Source: Zoogloea sp021286885 (GTDB taxonomy: Bacteria; Pseudomonadota; Gammaproteobacteria; Burkholderiales; Rhodocyclaceae). From it: 64,000 bases of DNA. The notes below the pieces were generated by a model. That model was given only the letters and a program-made list of their open reading frames with translations. It made no database searches and was not told the origin of the DNA. The stretch lies in assembly GCF_041915215.1 (NCBI RefSeq), contig NZ_JAYSBV010000005.1; one strand, 5' to 3'. The position numbers and the translations under genes were made by a program. Positions 43,933-53,106 of the stretch are shown piece after piece (position 1 is the first letter of the stretch; each line of letters starts with the position of its first letter).

Positions 43933-45000
43933 ATGAACTATCGCTTCAAGCCTGTTGCCAGCCCTCGTACATCCCCAGCGCCTGAGGTGGGCTGCTGTGC
44001 CGGCCACGCCCATGACCATGGGGAGCATGACGGCCATGGTGATCACCAGGATCATGCCCATCACCCGGGTGGCCACAGCCATGGCCACGGTCATGGTCAC
44101 GGCCACCATCACCACGCCCCGGCCAGCTACGACCGGGCCTTTGCCATCGGCCTGGTGCTGAATGTGGGCTTTGTGCTGGTGGAAGCCCTGTATGGCTGGC
44201 AGATCGACTCCCTGGCCCTGCTCGCCGATGCGGGTCACAACCTGTCGGATGTGGCTGGGCTGCTGCTGGCCTGGGGCGCTTTTTTGGCGGCGCGACTGGC
44301 GCCCAGCCCGCGCCTTACCTACGGCTGGCGCCGGGCGTCCATCCTGGCGGCGCTGGTAAACGCGGTGCTGCTGCTGGTGGCTATGGGGGCCCTGATGGTG
44401 GAGGCGATTCAGCGCTTTCAGCAGCCGGCGGCCGTTTCTGGCTGGACGGTGATCGTGGTGGCCCTGGTGGGCGTGGTGGTGAATGGGATCACCGCCGTGC
44501 TGTTCATGAAGGGTTCCGAAGACGATCTCAATCTGCGTGGCGCCTTTTTGCACATGGCCGCCGATGCGCTGGTGTCTTTGGGCGTGGCGGGGGCGGGGGC
44601 CCTCTATCTGCATTTTGGCTGGCCCTGGCTGGACCCGCTGGTGAGCCTGCTGATTGCGCTGGTGATCGTGGCGGGTACCTGGGGGCTGTTGCGCCAGTCT
44701 TTGCACCTGAGTTTCGACGGGGTGCCCGAAGGCCTGGATGTGCAGCGTATCCACGATTGGCTGCTTTCCCGCCCGGGGGTGCAGGAAGTCCATGATCTGC
44801 ACGTCTGGGCCCTGGGGACTTCCGACACGGCCCTCTCGGCCCATCTGGTGATGCCCGGCGGGCATCCGGGAGATGATTTCCTGCGCAGCCTGGCCACCGA
44901 GCTGAAGGCCCGGCACCGGATCGGCCACCCCACCATCCAGATCGAGATTGAAGGCATCGCCGATAGCTGCACCCCCAGCCTCAAACCGGCTGGGCACTGA
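43933..45000 (+). CDS. Cation diffusion facilitator (Zn/Co/Cd efflux), His-rich N-terminus
   Basis: A 355-residue CDF transporter with six membrane helices, the metal site motifs LLADAGHNLSDVAG and LHMAADALVSLG, and a long His-rich N-terminus (about residues 24-60, HGHGHGHGHHHH-like) that probably binds zinc. The C-terminal cytosolic domain has VQEVHDLHVWALGTSD. It exports divalent metals in exchange for protons. An ArsC-like gene follows 70 bases later. Confidence 0.93.
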   Translation: MNYRFKPVASPRTSPAPEVGCCAGHAHDHGEHDGHGDHQDHAHHPGGHSHGHGHGHGHHHHAPASYDRAFAIGLVLNVGFVLVEALYGWQIDSLALLADAGHNLSDVAGLLLAWGAFLAARLAPSPRLTYGWRRASILAALVNAVLLLVAMGALMVEAIQRFQQPAAVSGWTVIVVALVGVVVNGITAVLFMKGSEDDLNLRGAFLHMAADALVSLGVAGAGALYLHFGWPWLDPLVSLLIALVIVAGTWGLLRQSLHLSFDGVPEGLDVQRIHDWLLSRPGVQEVHDLHVWALGTSDTALSAHLVMPGGHPGDDFLRSLATELKARHRIGHPTIQIEIEGIADSCTPSLKPAGH

Positions 45001-45070
45001 ACTGGCCTGACCCGGGCGGGCTCGGGCGGGCCCCCGGGGAGAGGATCATCCCCCGCCCCAGGAGCCCATC

Positions 45071-45502
45071 ATGAGTCTTCCCCTGGTGCTGGTGCTATGT
45101 ACGGCCAATGCCTGCCGCTCCCAAATGGCCGAGGCCATTTTGCGCCAGGCCCTCAACGGGCGTGCCCGGGTGGTTTCTGCGGGTACCCGCCCCCAGCCCC
45201 GGGTGGCCACCCATGCGCTCGAAGCGCTGCGCCTGGCAGGCTTGCCCACCCGTGATCTGCGCAGCAAGGATGTAAGGCTGTTTCTGGATCAACCCATAGA
45301 CCTGCTGGTGAGTGTGTGCGACGAGGCGCGCAGCGATTGCCCGGCCTTCCCCCGGCCCGTACGCCGCTTGCACATGCCTTTTCGTTCGCCCCAGGGAGAA
45401 CCCCTGGAAAGCTTTGTGGCGGTACGGGAAGACATTCGCCAGCGGCTGGTGCCGGCAGTGCGGGAGGCGCTGGGCTTGGAACGGGATGAGGGCGAGGCCT
45501 AA
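45071..45502 (+). CDS. Low-molecular-weight phosphatase / thioredoxin-type arsenate reductase
   Basis: The 143-residue protein has the P-loop CTANACRSQMAEA at residues 10-22 (C-x5-R-S) and general LMW-phosphatase fold (VSAGTRP, VSVCDEARSDC with further Cys). ArsC of this type uses three cysteines; Cys10, Cys82 and Cys89 could serve. Arsenate reduction is likely but not certain. Confidence 0.78.
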   Translation: MSLPLVLVLCTANACRSQMAEAILRQALNGRARVVSAGTRPQPRVATHALEALRLAGLPTRDLRSKDVRLFLDQPIDLLVSVCDEARSDCPAFPRPVRRLHMPFRSPQGEPLESFVAVREDIRQRLVPAVREALGLERDEGEA

Positions 45503-45519
45503 GCCGCTGTGTTCTGACC

Positions 45520-45570
45520 AAAAAAAACGGCCGGGGGAAAGAGGGGGGGAGGGAGAAAACCCCCGGCCGT
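45520..45570 (-). terminator. Rho-independent terminator
   Basis: ACGGCCGGGGG at 45527-45537 pairs with CCCCCGGCCGT at 45560-45570, and a run of A at 45520-45527 gives a T tract for the minus-strand gene ending at 45625. It can also stop the ArsC gene from the plus side weakly. Confidence 0.85.
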
Positions 45571-45624
45571 GGCGGAAACGGGTAGTGCGTATGGTGTATG
45601 GCGTAGGGCGGCAGCGTGCAGCTT

Positions 45625-46818
45625 TCAGGGGCGGTTGCGCTCTTCCGGATAGGCATGCACCACTTGGCCGCTGCGTACTTCTCCCATCACCGGAATGCGC
45701 ATCTGGTCGATGGCTTCATGGTCGGCTCGGGAAAAGGGACGATCATATACCATCACCACGCCCTCAACCTTTTCCTGCAGGTTTTCGAGGGCCTCCCGTA
45801 GCCGGGGCCCATCGGTGGTGTGGGCCTGGCGAATGGCGGCCGCCAATAGCAGCATCGCATCATAGCCCTGGGCTGCAGCCGGAGGGGCGGGGATGCGTTC
45901 GCTGCCCCAGGTCTTGCGATATTTTTCGATGAAGCTGCGCTGGCGCGGCGTACTCCCGTCGGGGATGAAGGTTTGCGGCATCCGCGCCCCTTCGCCGTTG
46001 GGGCCGGCGTTGTCGATGAAGCTGGACATGCCCAGCGCCCAACTCCCCACCAGGGGCACCTGCCAGCCCAGGCGCACCATGCCGTTGGCCACATGGGCCA
46101 GCTCCGGCCCCAGCCCGTAGGTCAGGATCACCTCGGCCCCCGCCTGACGGGCCCGGCGCAGTTGGGGGGTCATGTCCACATCCTTCAGATTGAAGCGCTC
46201 CACCGCCACCGGGCTGAGCCCATGGCGCTCCAGGGCTTTTTCCAGATCCTCCCGACCCAGCAGGCCGTAGTTGGTGCTGTCGTGGAAGATCGCCACCTTG
46301 CGCAGACGGCGGCGCGTGACGGCCTCTTCAACCATCATGGTGGCCTGGATGGTGTCGGCGGCAGCCACCCGGAAAATGTAGTTGTCCGGGTACTGGGGCG
46401 GCAGAAACTGGCGGGTGATGATGGAGCCGGTGGCCACCGCCGTCAGCATGGGAAGGTGGGCCTGCTGGTAAAAGCGCTGGCTGGCGAGGGCCACGCCGGT
46501 ATTCACGATGCCCAGCCCGGCCACGATGCGTTCCTGGTGGATCAGCTCCTGGGCGATCTGGGCGCCGCGTTCGGGGCGGCCTTCGTCGTCCCGCTCCACC
46601 AGTTGCAGGGGGCGGCCCAGGAGCCCGCCCTTATCGTTGATCTCCCGGGTGGCGAGGCGGATGCCGTTGAGCATCGAGATGCCCAGGGGGCTGGAACCCC
46701 CGGTGAAGGGGCCACTCACCCCCACTCGGATCGGGTCGGCGGCGTGGGCGAGGGGCAGCATCAGCAGCAGGCCGATGCAGAACAGGCGGTGGAGTACAGC
46801 GTGGCAACAAGGCAGCAT
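45625..46818 (-). CDS. LivK-type periplasmic binding protein
   Basis: A 397-residue protein with a signal peptide ending PLAHA, then VGVSGPFTGGSSPLGISML and NDKGGLLGRPLQLVERDDEG, a type I periplasmic binding fold. No permease is adjacent. It is divergent from a PAS histidine kinase with 118 bases between them, so it may act as a ligand sensor component rather than an uptake protein; this is inference. ATG at 46818 gives the normal signal peptide. Confidence 0.82.
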   Translation of the reverse strand: MLPCCHAVLHRLFCIGLLLMLPLAHAADPIRVGVSGPFTGGSSPLGISMLNGIRLATREINDKGGLLGRPLQLVERDDEGRPERGAQIAQELIHQERIVAGLGIVNTGVALASQRFYQQAHLPMLTAVATGSIITRQFLPPQYPDNYIFRVAAADTIQATMMVEEAVTRRRLRKVAIFHDSTNYGLLGREDLEKALERHGLSPVAVERFNLKDVDMTPQLRRARQAGAEVILTYGLGPELAHVANGMVRLGWQVPLVGSWALGMSSFIDNAGPNGEGARMPQTFIPDGSTPRQRSFIEKYRKTWGSERIPAPPAAAQGYDAMLLLAAAIRQAHTTDGPRLREALENLQEKVEGVVMVYDRPFSRADHEAIDQMRIPVMGEVRSGQVVHAYPEERNRP

Positions 46819-46936
46819 GAAGGTGTTTCGGCAAAGAGGGGGCGGTACTGAAGGCGTGCTCCCGTTCCCTGTCAAAAAATGAGATGTATTCCGGGTGTGA
46901 GACACTACCCGAGTCTTGACCCTAGGGAAATCCCCG

Positions 46937-49714
46937 ATGCCCGGGAGAGCCCGGCCCTTGCACGATGGGCGCCAAATGCCAAAAACTGATACATCCGTAG
47001 CGCCTGCCCCCGTGGTTTCCCGTGTTCGTTCCGCCTGGTACTGGATCGTGCCCTATGGGGCCGTGCTCCTGTTCGCCTTCACCATGCTCACCCTGGCTTG
47101 GGTGCTCCAGCGCCAGGATGCCGAAGCCCAGCGCAACGCCCTGGCCCGGGATGTGCAATGGGCCGAGCAGACCATGCGCCTGCACATGCAGGGCACCGAA
47201 GAGTTCCTCGCCCAGCTGGCCCGGGAAATGGCGGGCGGTGATCTGGATCGGGACGCCTTCCAGATCCGCGCCAGCCAGCACATCGCCAACAACCCCGAAC
47301 TGATCAATGTGGCCTGGGTGGCCGCCGATCAGCGGGTGCGCTGGACGGCCCCGTTTGACACCACCGACTGGCTGGTGGGCGACCCGCTGTCGGGCGTTCA
47401 GGCGGTGGTGCTCGCCCGGGCCCGCAGCCAGGGGCGCCCGGTGTATGGAGAGGCCTATGTGAATGGGCGGGCGACCCCGGTGCTGGAGGTGTATGTGCCC
47501 ATCCAGCAAGGGCGCAGCACCATCGGTGCGATGGTGGCGGTGTATTCCCTCGACCGGATGATGACCCATCTGGTCCCCACCTGGTTTGCCGAAAAATATC
47601 GGCTCACCTTCACTCAGCCCCGGGGCGAGGTGCTGGCCATCAATTCGGCGGTCAACACGGTGGACGAGAACCTGAGCCATGCGGTGCAGCTGGAGCCCCC
47701 CGGCAACGGGCTGCGTCTGGTGGCCACCGCCTACCAGACCGAGAGCCCGCTGATGCGCCTCCTGCCCTTGGCGCTGATCGCGGGGCTGTCCTTGTTTGTG
47801 CTGTGGAGCCTGTGGCTGGTGCGTGCCCACATGCAGCGCCGGGTGCGGGTGGAGCGGGAGCGGGATCAGCTTTTCAACCTGTCGCTGGACATGCTCGCCA
47901 TTCTGAGCCTGGATGGGGTGTTCCGCCGCTGCAACCCGGCCTTTGAGCGCATTCTGGGCTATCCGCCCGAAGAACTGCCGGGCCGGCCCATCGTGGATTT
48001 TCTTCATCCCGAAGACGTGGCCGCCACCATCGACGAGCTGCGCGGCCTCGCCTCCGGCGCCCCGGCCACCTTTGAAACCCGCTGCCTGTGCGCTGACGGG
48101 AGTTACAAATGGCTGGTCTGGAGCGTGAACTCGGTGCGCGAAGAGAAGCTCATGTACGCGGTGGCCCACGACATCACCGGGCGCAAATCCGCCGAAGAGG
48201 CCCTGCGTGCCGAGTACGCCTTCCGCAAGTCGATGGAAGAATCCCTCATCACCGGGCTGCGCGCCATTGATCTCACCGGGCGTATCACCTACGTCAACCC
48301 CGCCTTCTGCAGCATGACCGGCTGGAGCCAGGAAGAACTGGTGGGCAGCCAGGCGCCTTTTCCCTATTGGCCCCGGGACAACCGGGAGGCCCTGCAGCAG
48401 ACCCTGGGCCTCACCCTGGCGGGCAATGCGCCGTCCACCGGCTTCGAGAAGCGCATCCGGCGCAAGAACGGGGAGCGCATGGACGCCCGTTTCTACATCT
48501 CCCCCCTGATCGACGCCGCCGGGCGCCAGACTGGCTGGATGGCCTCCGTCACCGACATCACCGAGCCCAAGCGCATCCGCGCCCAGCTCCAGGTGGCCCA
48601 CGAGCGGTTTGTGGTGGTGCTGGACGGGCTGGATGCGGCGGTGTACGTGGCTGATGCGGCGAGCGATGAAATCCTGTTCGCCAACCGGGCCTTCAAGAGC
48701 ATTTACGGCTTTGATGCGGTGGGCCGCCGGGTGGGCGAGTTTGGCTTGCCCACGCCGCCCAATACCCTGTGGTACGACGTGGACCCGCGCCGCCTGAGCC
48801 CCGACGATGTGCCCCGGGAGCTGTACGACGGCGAGCTGCGCAACGACCACTCGGAGCGCTGGTATCACATCCGCGAGCGGGCCATCCGCTGGGTGGACGG
48901 GCGCGTGGTGCGCATGGCGATTGCCACCGACGTGACCGACCGCAAGCGCGTCGATGAAGAAAACCGGGCCCAGCAGGAGCGCCTGCAACGCACCTCCCGG
49001 CTCATCACCATGGGCGAAATGGCCTCCACCCTGGCCCACGAGCTCAATCAGCCCCTGGGCGCCATTGCCAACTACGCCATGGGCTGCGTGAACCGGCTCA
49101 AATCCGGCGAATACCGCACCGAAGACATCCTGGGCGCCATGCAAAAGGCCAGCGCCCAGGCCGAACGGGCCGGCAAGATCATCCGGCGGGTGCGGGAGTT
49201 CGTCAAAAAGAGCGAGCCGCGCCGCCACCCGGTGAGCCTGGCCGAGGTGGTGGAAGACGCGGTGGGCTTCATGGAGGTGGACGTGCGCCGCCTCGGGGCC
49301 CGGGTCGAAGTCCAGGTGCCCCTGGATCTGCCCCCGGTGTTTGCCGACGGGGTGATGATCGAACAGGTGGTGCTCAACCTGGTCAAGAACGGGATCGAAG
49401 CCATGGGCGACGCCCCCGCCGAAGCCCGGGTATTGCTGGTGGAAGCCGGCCTCAACCCGGAAGGGCAGGTGCAGGTTTCGGTGACTGACCGGGGCCACGG
49501 CCTGTCGGAAGACGCCCGGGCCAAACTGTTTTCGCCGTTCTACACCACCAAATCCGAAGGGATGGGGATGGGCCTCAACATCTGCCGGTCCATCATCGAA
49601 TTTCACGAGGGGCGCTTGTGGGTGGACCCCAATCCCGCTGGCGGATGTATCTTCCGCTTCACCCTGCCCCTGGAGAACCTGAATGAATCCTCAAGTGCTG
49701 ACAGCGATGCCTGA
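46937..49714 (+). CDS. Membrane PAS-domain sensor histidine kinase (FixL-type output)
   Basis: About 925 residues: helix 1 near residues 33-57, a periplasmic sensor domain, helix 2 near 275-295, then three PAS domains (FNLSLDMLAILSLDG, AYVNP-like RITYVNPAFCSMTGWSQEE, VVLDGLDAAVYVADA), HisKA with HELNQPLGAIANYA and a HATPase (VEQVVLNLVKNGIEA-like, GMGMGLNICRSIIE). AGGGA precedes ATG at 46937; 46976 is an alternative. The end overlaps the response regulator by 32 bases, so the two are one operon. Confidence 0.9.
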   Translation: MPGRARPLHDGRQMPKTDTSVAPAPVVSRVRSAWYWIVPYGAVLLFAFTMLTLAWVLQRQDAEAQRNALARDVQWAEQTMRLHMQGTEEFLAQLAREMAGGDLDRDAFQIRASQHIANNPELINVAWVAADQRVRWTAPFDTTDWLVGDPLSGVQAVVLARARSQGRPVYGEAYVNGRATPVLEVYVPIQQGRSTIGAMVAVYSLDRMMTHLVPTWFAEKYRLTFTQPRGEVLAINSAVNTVDENLSHAVQLEPPGNGLRLVATAYQTESPLMRLLPLALIAGLSLFVLWSLWLVRAHMQRRVRVERERDQLFNLSLDMLAILSLDGVFRRCNPAFERILGYPPEELPGRPIVDFLHPEDVAATIDELRGLASGAPATFETRCLCADGSYKWLVWSVNSVREEKLMYAVAHDITGRKSAEEALRAEYAFRKSMEESLITGLRAIDLTGRITYVNPAFCSMTGWSQEELVGSQAPFPYWPRDNREALQQTLGLTLAGNAPSTGFEKRIRRKNGERMDARFYISPLIDAAGRQTGWMASVTDITEPKRIRAQLQVAHERFVVVLDGLDAAVYVADAASDEILFANRAFKSIYGFDAVGRRVGEFGLPTPPNTLWYDVDPRRLSPDDVPRELYDGELRNDHSERWYHIRERAIRWVDGRVVRMAIATDVTDRKRVDEENRAQQERLQRTSRLITMGEMASTLAHELNQPLGAIANYAMGCVNRLKSGEYRTEDILGAMQKASAQAERAGKIIRRVREFVKKSEPRRHPVSLAEVVEDAVGFMEVDVRRLGARVEVQVPLDLPPVFADGVMIEQVVLNLVKNGIEAMGDAPAEARVLLVEAGLNPEGQVQVSVTDRGHGLSEDARAKLFSPFYTTKSEGMGMGLNICRSIIEFHEGRLWVDPNPAGGCIFRFTLPLENLNESSSADSDA

Positions 49715-50327
49715 ACAAATCATCTACCTCGTCGATGACGACGAAGCCCTGCGGGACTCCCTGATCTGGCTGCTGGAATCCCAGGGTTTCAAAGTAAAGG
49801 GCTACCCTTCGGCGGAAGCCTTCCTGCCCGAGATTCGTCCCGACATGACCGGCTGTCTGCTGCTGGACGTGCGCATGCCTGGTGGCATGAGCGGCCTGGA
49901 GCTCCACGACCGGCTGCGCGCCAGCTTCTGCACCCTGCCGGTGATCTTCATCACCGGCCACGGCGATGTGCCCATGGCGGTGAGTGCGCTCAAGAAAGGC
50001 GCCGTGGATTTCATCGAAAAGCCCTTCAACGACGAAGCCCTGCTGCGCCAGGTGCGCCAGTGCCTCGCCCAGGAAGAAGAGAACCGCGCCCGCCGCCGCC
50101 AGGATGCCGAAGTGTCCCGCCGCCTGGGCCAGCTCACCCAGCGGGAGCGCGAAGTGCTCGACCTCATCATTCTGGGCAAGCTCAACAAGCAGATCGCCGA
50201 CGTGCTCGGCATCAGCATCAAGACGGTGGAAGTGCACCGGGCCCGGGTCATGGAAAAAATGGGCGCCCAATCCCTGGCCGAGCTGGTCCAGAGCGTGATG
50301 GCCATTGAAGGCGTGAACCGGGGCTGA
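49683..50327 (+). CDS. FixJ/NarL-type response regulator
   Basis: The 214-residue protein has a receiver domain with acidic pocket YLVDDDEALR, phosphoacceptor Asp in LLLDVRMPG and Lys in IEKPFN, then a LuxR-type helix-turn-helix (LTQREREVLDLIILG, SIKTVEVHRARVMEKM). It is the partner of the overlapping kinase. Confidence 0.93.
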   Translation: MNPQVLTAMPEQIIYLVDDDEALRDSLIWLLESQGFKVKGYPSAEAFLPEIRPDMTGCLLLDVRMPGGMSGLELHDRLRASFCTLPVIFITGHGDVPMAVSALKKGAVDFIEKPFNDEALLRQVRQCLAQEEENRARRRQDAEVSRRLGQLTQREREVLDLIILGKLNKQIADVLGISIKTVEVHRARVMEKMGAQSLAELVQSVMAIEGVNRG

Positions 50328-50415
50328 GGCGGGCATGGCCGGCGAAATTGTCTGCACCCGCAATCCGGTCTAAAGCCGTGGTAAACTCTCAGGTTTTTCT
50401 TGAGGGGCGGTAACC

Positions 50416-51276
50416 ATGACGGCTCGGATTATTGATGGGAACGCGCTGTCCGCGAAGCTGCGCGGGGAACTGGCTGCACAGGCAGCTGAACTCACGGCCC
50501 AGGGCGAACAACCCTGCCTGGCGGTGATCCTGGTGGGCAGCGACCCGGCTTCGGCTGTGTACGTGCGCAACAAGGTGGCGGGCTGCGAGAAGGCCGGCAT
50601 CAAGTCCCTCAAGTTCGAATACGGTGCCGACGCCGAGCCCGCCGAAGTGCTGGCCAAGATCGCCGAACTCAACGCCGACGCCGGCGTGCACGGCATCCTG
50701 GTGCAACTGCCCCTGCCCAAGCACTTTGACGAGAAGGCCGTCCTCGAAGCCATTTCCGTTGAGAAGGATGTGGACGGTTTCCACGCCGAGAACGTGGGCC
50801 GCCTGTCCCAGGGCCAGGAAGCCTTCGTGCCCTGCACCCCCAACGGCGTGATGGAAATGTTCAAGAGCGAAGGCATCAGCCTGCGCGGCGCAGAAGCCGT
50901 GGTGATTGGCCGCTCCAACATCGTGGGCAAGCCCATGGCCATGCTGCTGACCGCCGCTGGCGCCACCGTCACCGTGTGCCACTCCGCCACCCGCGACCTG
51001 AACTTCCACACCCGCCGCGCCGACATCCTGGTGGCTGCCATTGGCAAGCCCAAGTTTGTCACCGGCGACATGGTCAAGCCCGGCGCCGTGGTGATCGACG
51101 TGGGCATCAACCGCCTCCCCGACGGCAAGCTGTGCGGCGACGTGGATTTCGAATCCGCCAAGGATGTGGCCGGCGCCATCACCCCCGTTCCCGGCGGTGT
51201 GGGCCCCATGACCATCACCATGCTGCTCGCCAACACTGTTGAATCCGCCCGCCGCGCCCTGCGCCGCAAGGGCTGA
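50416..51276 (+). CDS. folD: Bifunctional methylenetetrahydrofolate dehydrogenase/cyclohydrolase
   Basis: A 286-residue FolD with AVILVGSDPASAVYVRNK, ILVQLPLPKHFDE and the NADP site VIGRSNIVGKPMAMLL. It interconverts one-carbon tetrahydrofolates. It precedes purE by 62 bases, linking folate supply to purine synthesis; GGGGCC-GCGT-GGCCCC in the gap is a GC hairpin without a T tract. Confidence 0.97.
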   Translation: MTARIIDGNALSAKLRGELAAQAAELTAQGEQPCLAVILVGSDPASAVYVRNKVAGCEKAGIKSLKFEYGADAEPAEVLAKIAELNADAGVHGILVQLPLPKHFDEKAVLEAISVEKDVDGFHAENVGRLSQGQEAFVPCTPNGVMEMFKSEGISLRGAEAVVIGRSNIVGKPMAMLLTAAGATVTVCHSATRDLNFHTRRADILVAAIGKPKFVTGDMVKPGAVVIDVGINRLPDGKLCGDVDFESAKDVAGAITPVPGGVGPMTITMLLANTVESARRALRRKG

Positions 51277-51338
51277 AGCAGGGCAGGGGGCCGCGTGGCC
51301 CCCGTCCGCTGCGACCTCCTACCCGAGAAAACCTAACC

Positions 51339-51857
51339 ATGAACACTCCCTCCGCCTCCGTCCCTGCTGAAGCCCCCGTGATCGGCATCGTAATGGGCTC
51401 CAACTCCGACTGGCCCACCATGCAGGCGGCCGCCCGGGTGCTGAAGGAATTTGGCGTGCCCTTCGAGGCCCGTGTGGTGTCCGCCCACCGGACCCCGGAC
51501 CTGATGTTTGAATACGCCGAACAGGCCCAGGAGCGCGGCCTGCGCGCCATCATCGCCGGTGCCGGGGGCGCAGCCCACCTGCCGGGCATGATCGCCGCCA
51601 AGACCACCGTGCCGGTGCTGGGTGTTCCGGTTCAATCCAAGGCCCTCTCCGGCAAGGATTCCCTGCTCTCCATCGTCCAGATGCCCAAGGGCATCCCGGT
51701 GGCCACCTTCGCCATTGGCGAAGCCGGTGCCGCCAATGCAGGCCTGTTCGCCGTGGCCCTGCTGGCCTCCACCGATGCCGCCCTGGCCGAACGCCTGGAA
51801 GCCTTCCGCGCCAGCCAGACCGCCAGCGTGCTGGCCATGACCCTCGACCCGATCTGA
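51339..51857 (+). CDS. purE: N5-carboxyaminoimidazole ribonucleotide mutase
   Basis: A 172-residue PurE: IGIVMGSNSDWPTMQ with the conserved Ser-Asp, SAHRTPDLMFEYA and IIAGAGGAAHLPGM. It follows folD and precedes purK in the purine pathway order. Confidence 0.97.
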   Translation: MNTPSASVPAEAPVIGIVMGSNSDWPTMQAAARVLKEFGVPFEARVVSAHRTPDLMFEYAEQAQERGLRAIIAGAGGAAHLPGMIAAKTTVPVLGVPVQSKALSGKDSLLSIVQMPKGIPVATFAIGEAGAANAGLFAVALLASTDAALAERLEAFRASQTASVLAMTLDPI

Positions 51858-51893
51858 TCCCAGGTCAGACCTCCTACCTTTTTCGAGCGCAGA

Positions 51894-53060
51894 ATGACCG
51901 CGATGATCCTCCCGCCCGCCACCCTCGGCATGCTTGGCGGCGGCCAGCTGGGCCGCTTCTTTGTCGCAGCCGCCCATGAGATGGGCTACAAGGTCTGGGT
52001 GCTAGACCCGGACCCCAACAGCCCCGCCGGCCTGATCGCCGACCGCCACCTCAACGTGGGCTACGAAGACCAAGCCGCCCTCGACGAGATGGCCCGGGCC
52101 TGTGCAGCGGTCAGCACCGAGTTCGAGAACGTCCCCGCCGCCACCCTGGAATACCTGGCCAAGTCTGTGCCGGTGCGCCCCGGTGCCGCAGCGGTGGCCG
52201 TCTGCCAGAACCGCATCGCAGAAAAGTCTTTCCTGCGCGACAACGGTCTGCCCCACGGCGCCTTTGCGGTGATCCTGGCCGAGGCCGACATCGCCGCCGC
52301 TGATCCCGCCCTGTTCCCCGCCATCCTTAAGGTCGCCCGCTTCGGCTACGACGGCAAGGGCCAGGCTCGGGTCAAGAGCGCCGCCGAAGCCCTCGACGCC
52401 TTCCGCGCCTTCAAGGGCGAAGCCTGCGTGCTCGAAGCCATGCTGCCCCTCGACTGCGAAGTCTCGGTGGTGCTGGCCCGCAGCGCAAGCGGCGAAGTGG
52501 TGCCTTTCCCCACCGTCGAGAACCAGCATAGCCGGGGCATTCTGGACGTATCCATCGCCCCCGCCTGGGTCAATCCCCAGCTTGCTGCCCAGGCCCAGGC
52601 CTGCGCCGCCACCATCGCCGAGAAGCTCGGTTTTGTGGGCACCCTGGCGGTGGAGTTTTTCGTCACCAACGGCCAGCTGGTGGTGAATGAAATGGCCCCG
52701 CGCCCCCACAATAGCGGCCACCACACCATCGACGCCTGCGTGACCAGCCAGTACGAGCAGCAGGTGCGCGCCCTGTGCGGCCTGCCCCTGGGCGACGCCA
52801 CCCAGCACAGCCCCTCGGTGATGGTCAATCTGCTGGGCGAGCTGTGGTTTGAGAACAGCGACCCCGCCGGCGCCTACCGGGAGCCCGATTGGGCCCTGCT
52901 GTACGCCGTCCCCGGCCTGCGTCTGCACCTCTACGGCAAGCATGAGGCCCGCCACGGGCGCAAGATGGGGCACTTCACCGTGATCGGCAACGGCCCCAAG
53001 GAAGTCCTCGCCCGCGCCCTCGGTGCCCGCCGGGATATTGGCGTACGCGACGAAGACTGA
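51894..53060 (+). CDS. purK: 5-(carboxyamino)imidazole ribonucleotide synthase
   Basis: A 388-residue ATP-grasp enzyme with LGMLGGGQLGRFFVAAA, STEFENVPAATLEYL, ARFGYDGKGQARV and NEMAPRPHNSGHHTIDAC. It makes N5-CAIR for PurE. The start may be ATG at 51894 or, three codons on, 51903. Confidence 0.96.
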   Translation: MTAMILPPATLGMLGGGQLGRFFVAAAHEMGYKVWVLDPDPNSPAGLIADRHLNVGYEDQAALDEMARACAAVSTEFENVPAATLEYLAKSVPVRPGAAAVAVCQNRIAEKSFLRDNGLPHGAFAVILAEADIAAADPALFPAILKVARFGYDGKGQARVKSAAEALDAFRAFKGEACVLEAMLPLDCEVSVVLARSASGEVVPFPTVENQHSRGILDVSIAPAWVNPQLAAQAQACAATIAEKLGFVGTLAVEFFVTNGQLVVNEMAPRPHNSGHHTIDACVTSQYEQQVRALCGLPLGDATQHSPSVMVNLLGELWFENSDPAGAYREPDWALLYAVPGLRLHLYGKHEARHGRKMGHFTVIGNGPKEVLARALGARRDIGVRDED

Positions 53061-53106
53061 TCGCCGTACGCATACGCAACACGCAATAGCTCACAGGACA
53101 GCCGGC

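Noticed and set aside
46922..49606. 894-residue minus-strand frame opposite the PAS kinase
   Set aside because: Low-complexity shadow; the plus strand has PAS, HisKA and HATPase motifs in order.
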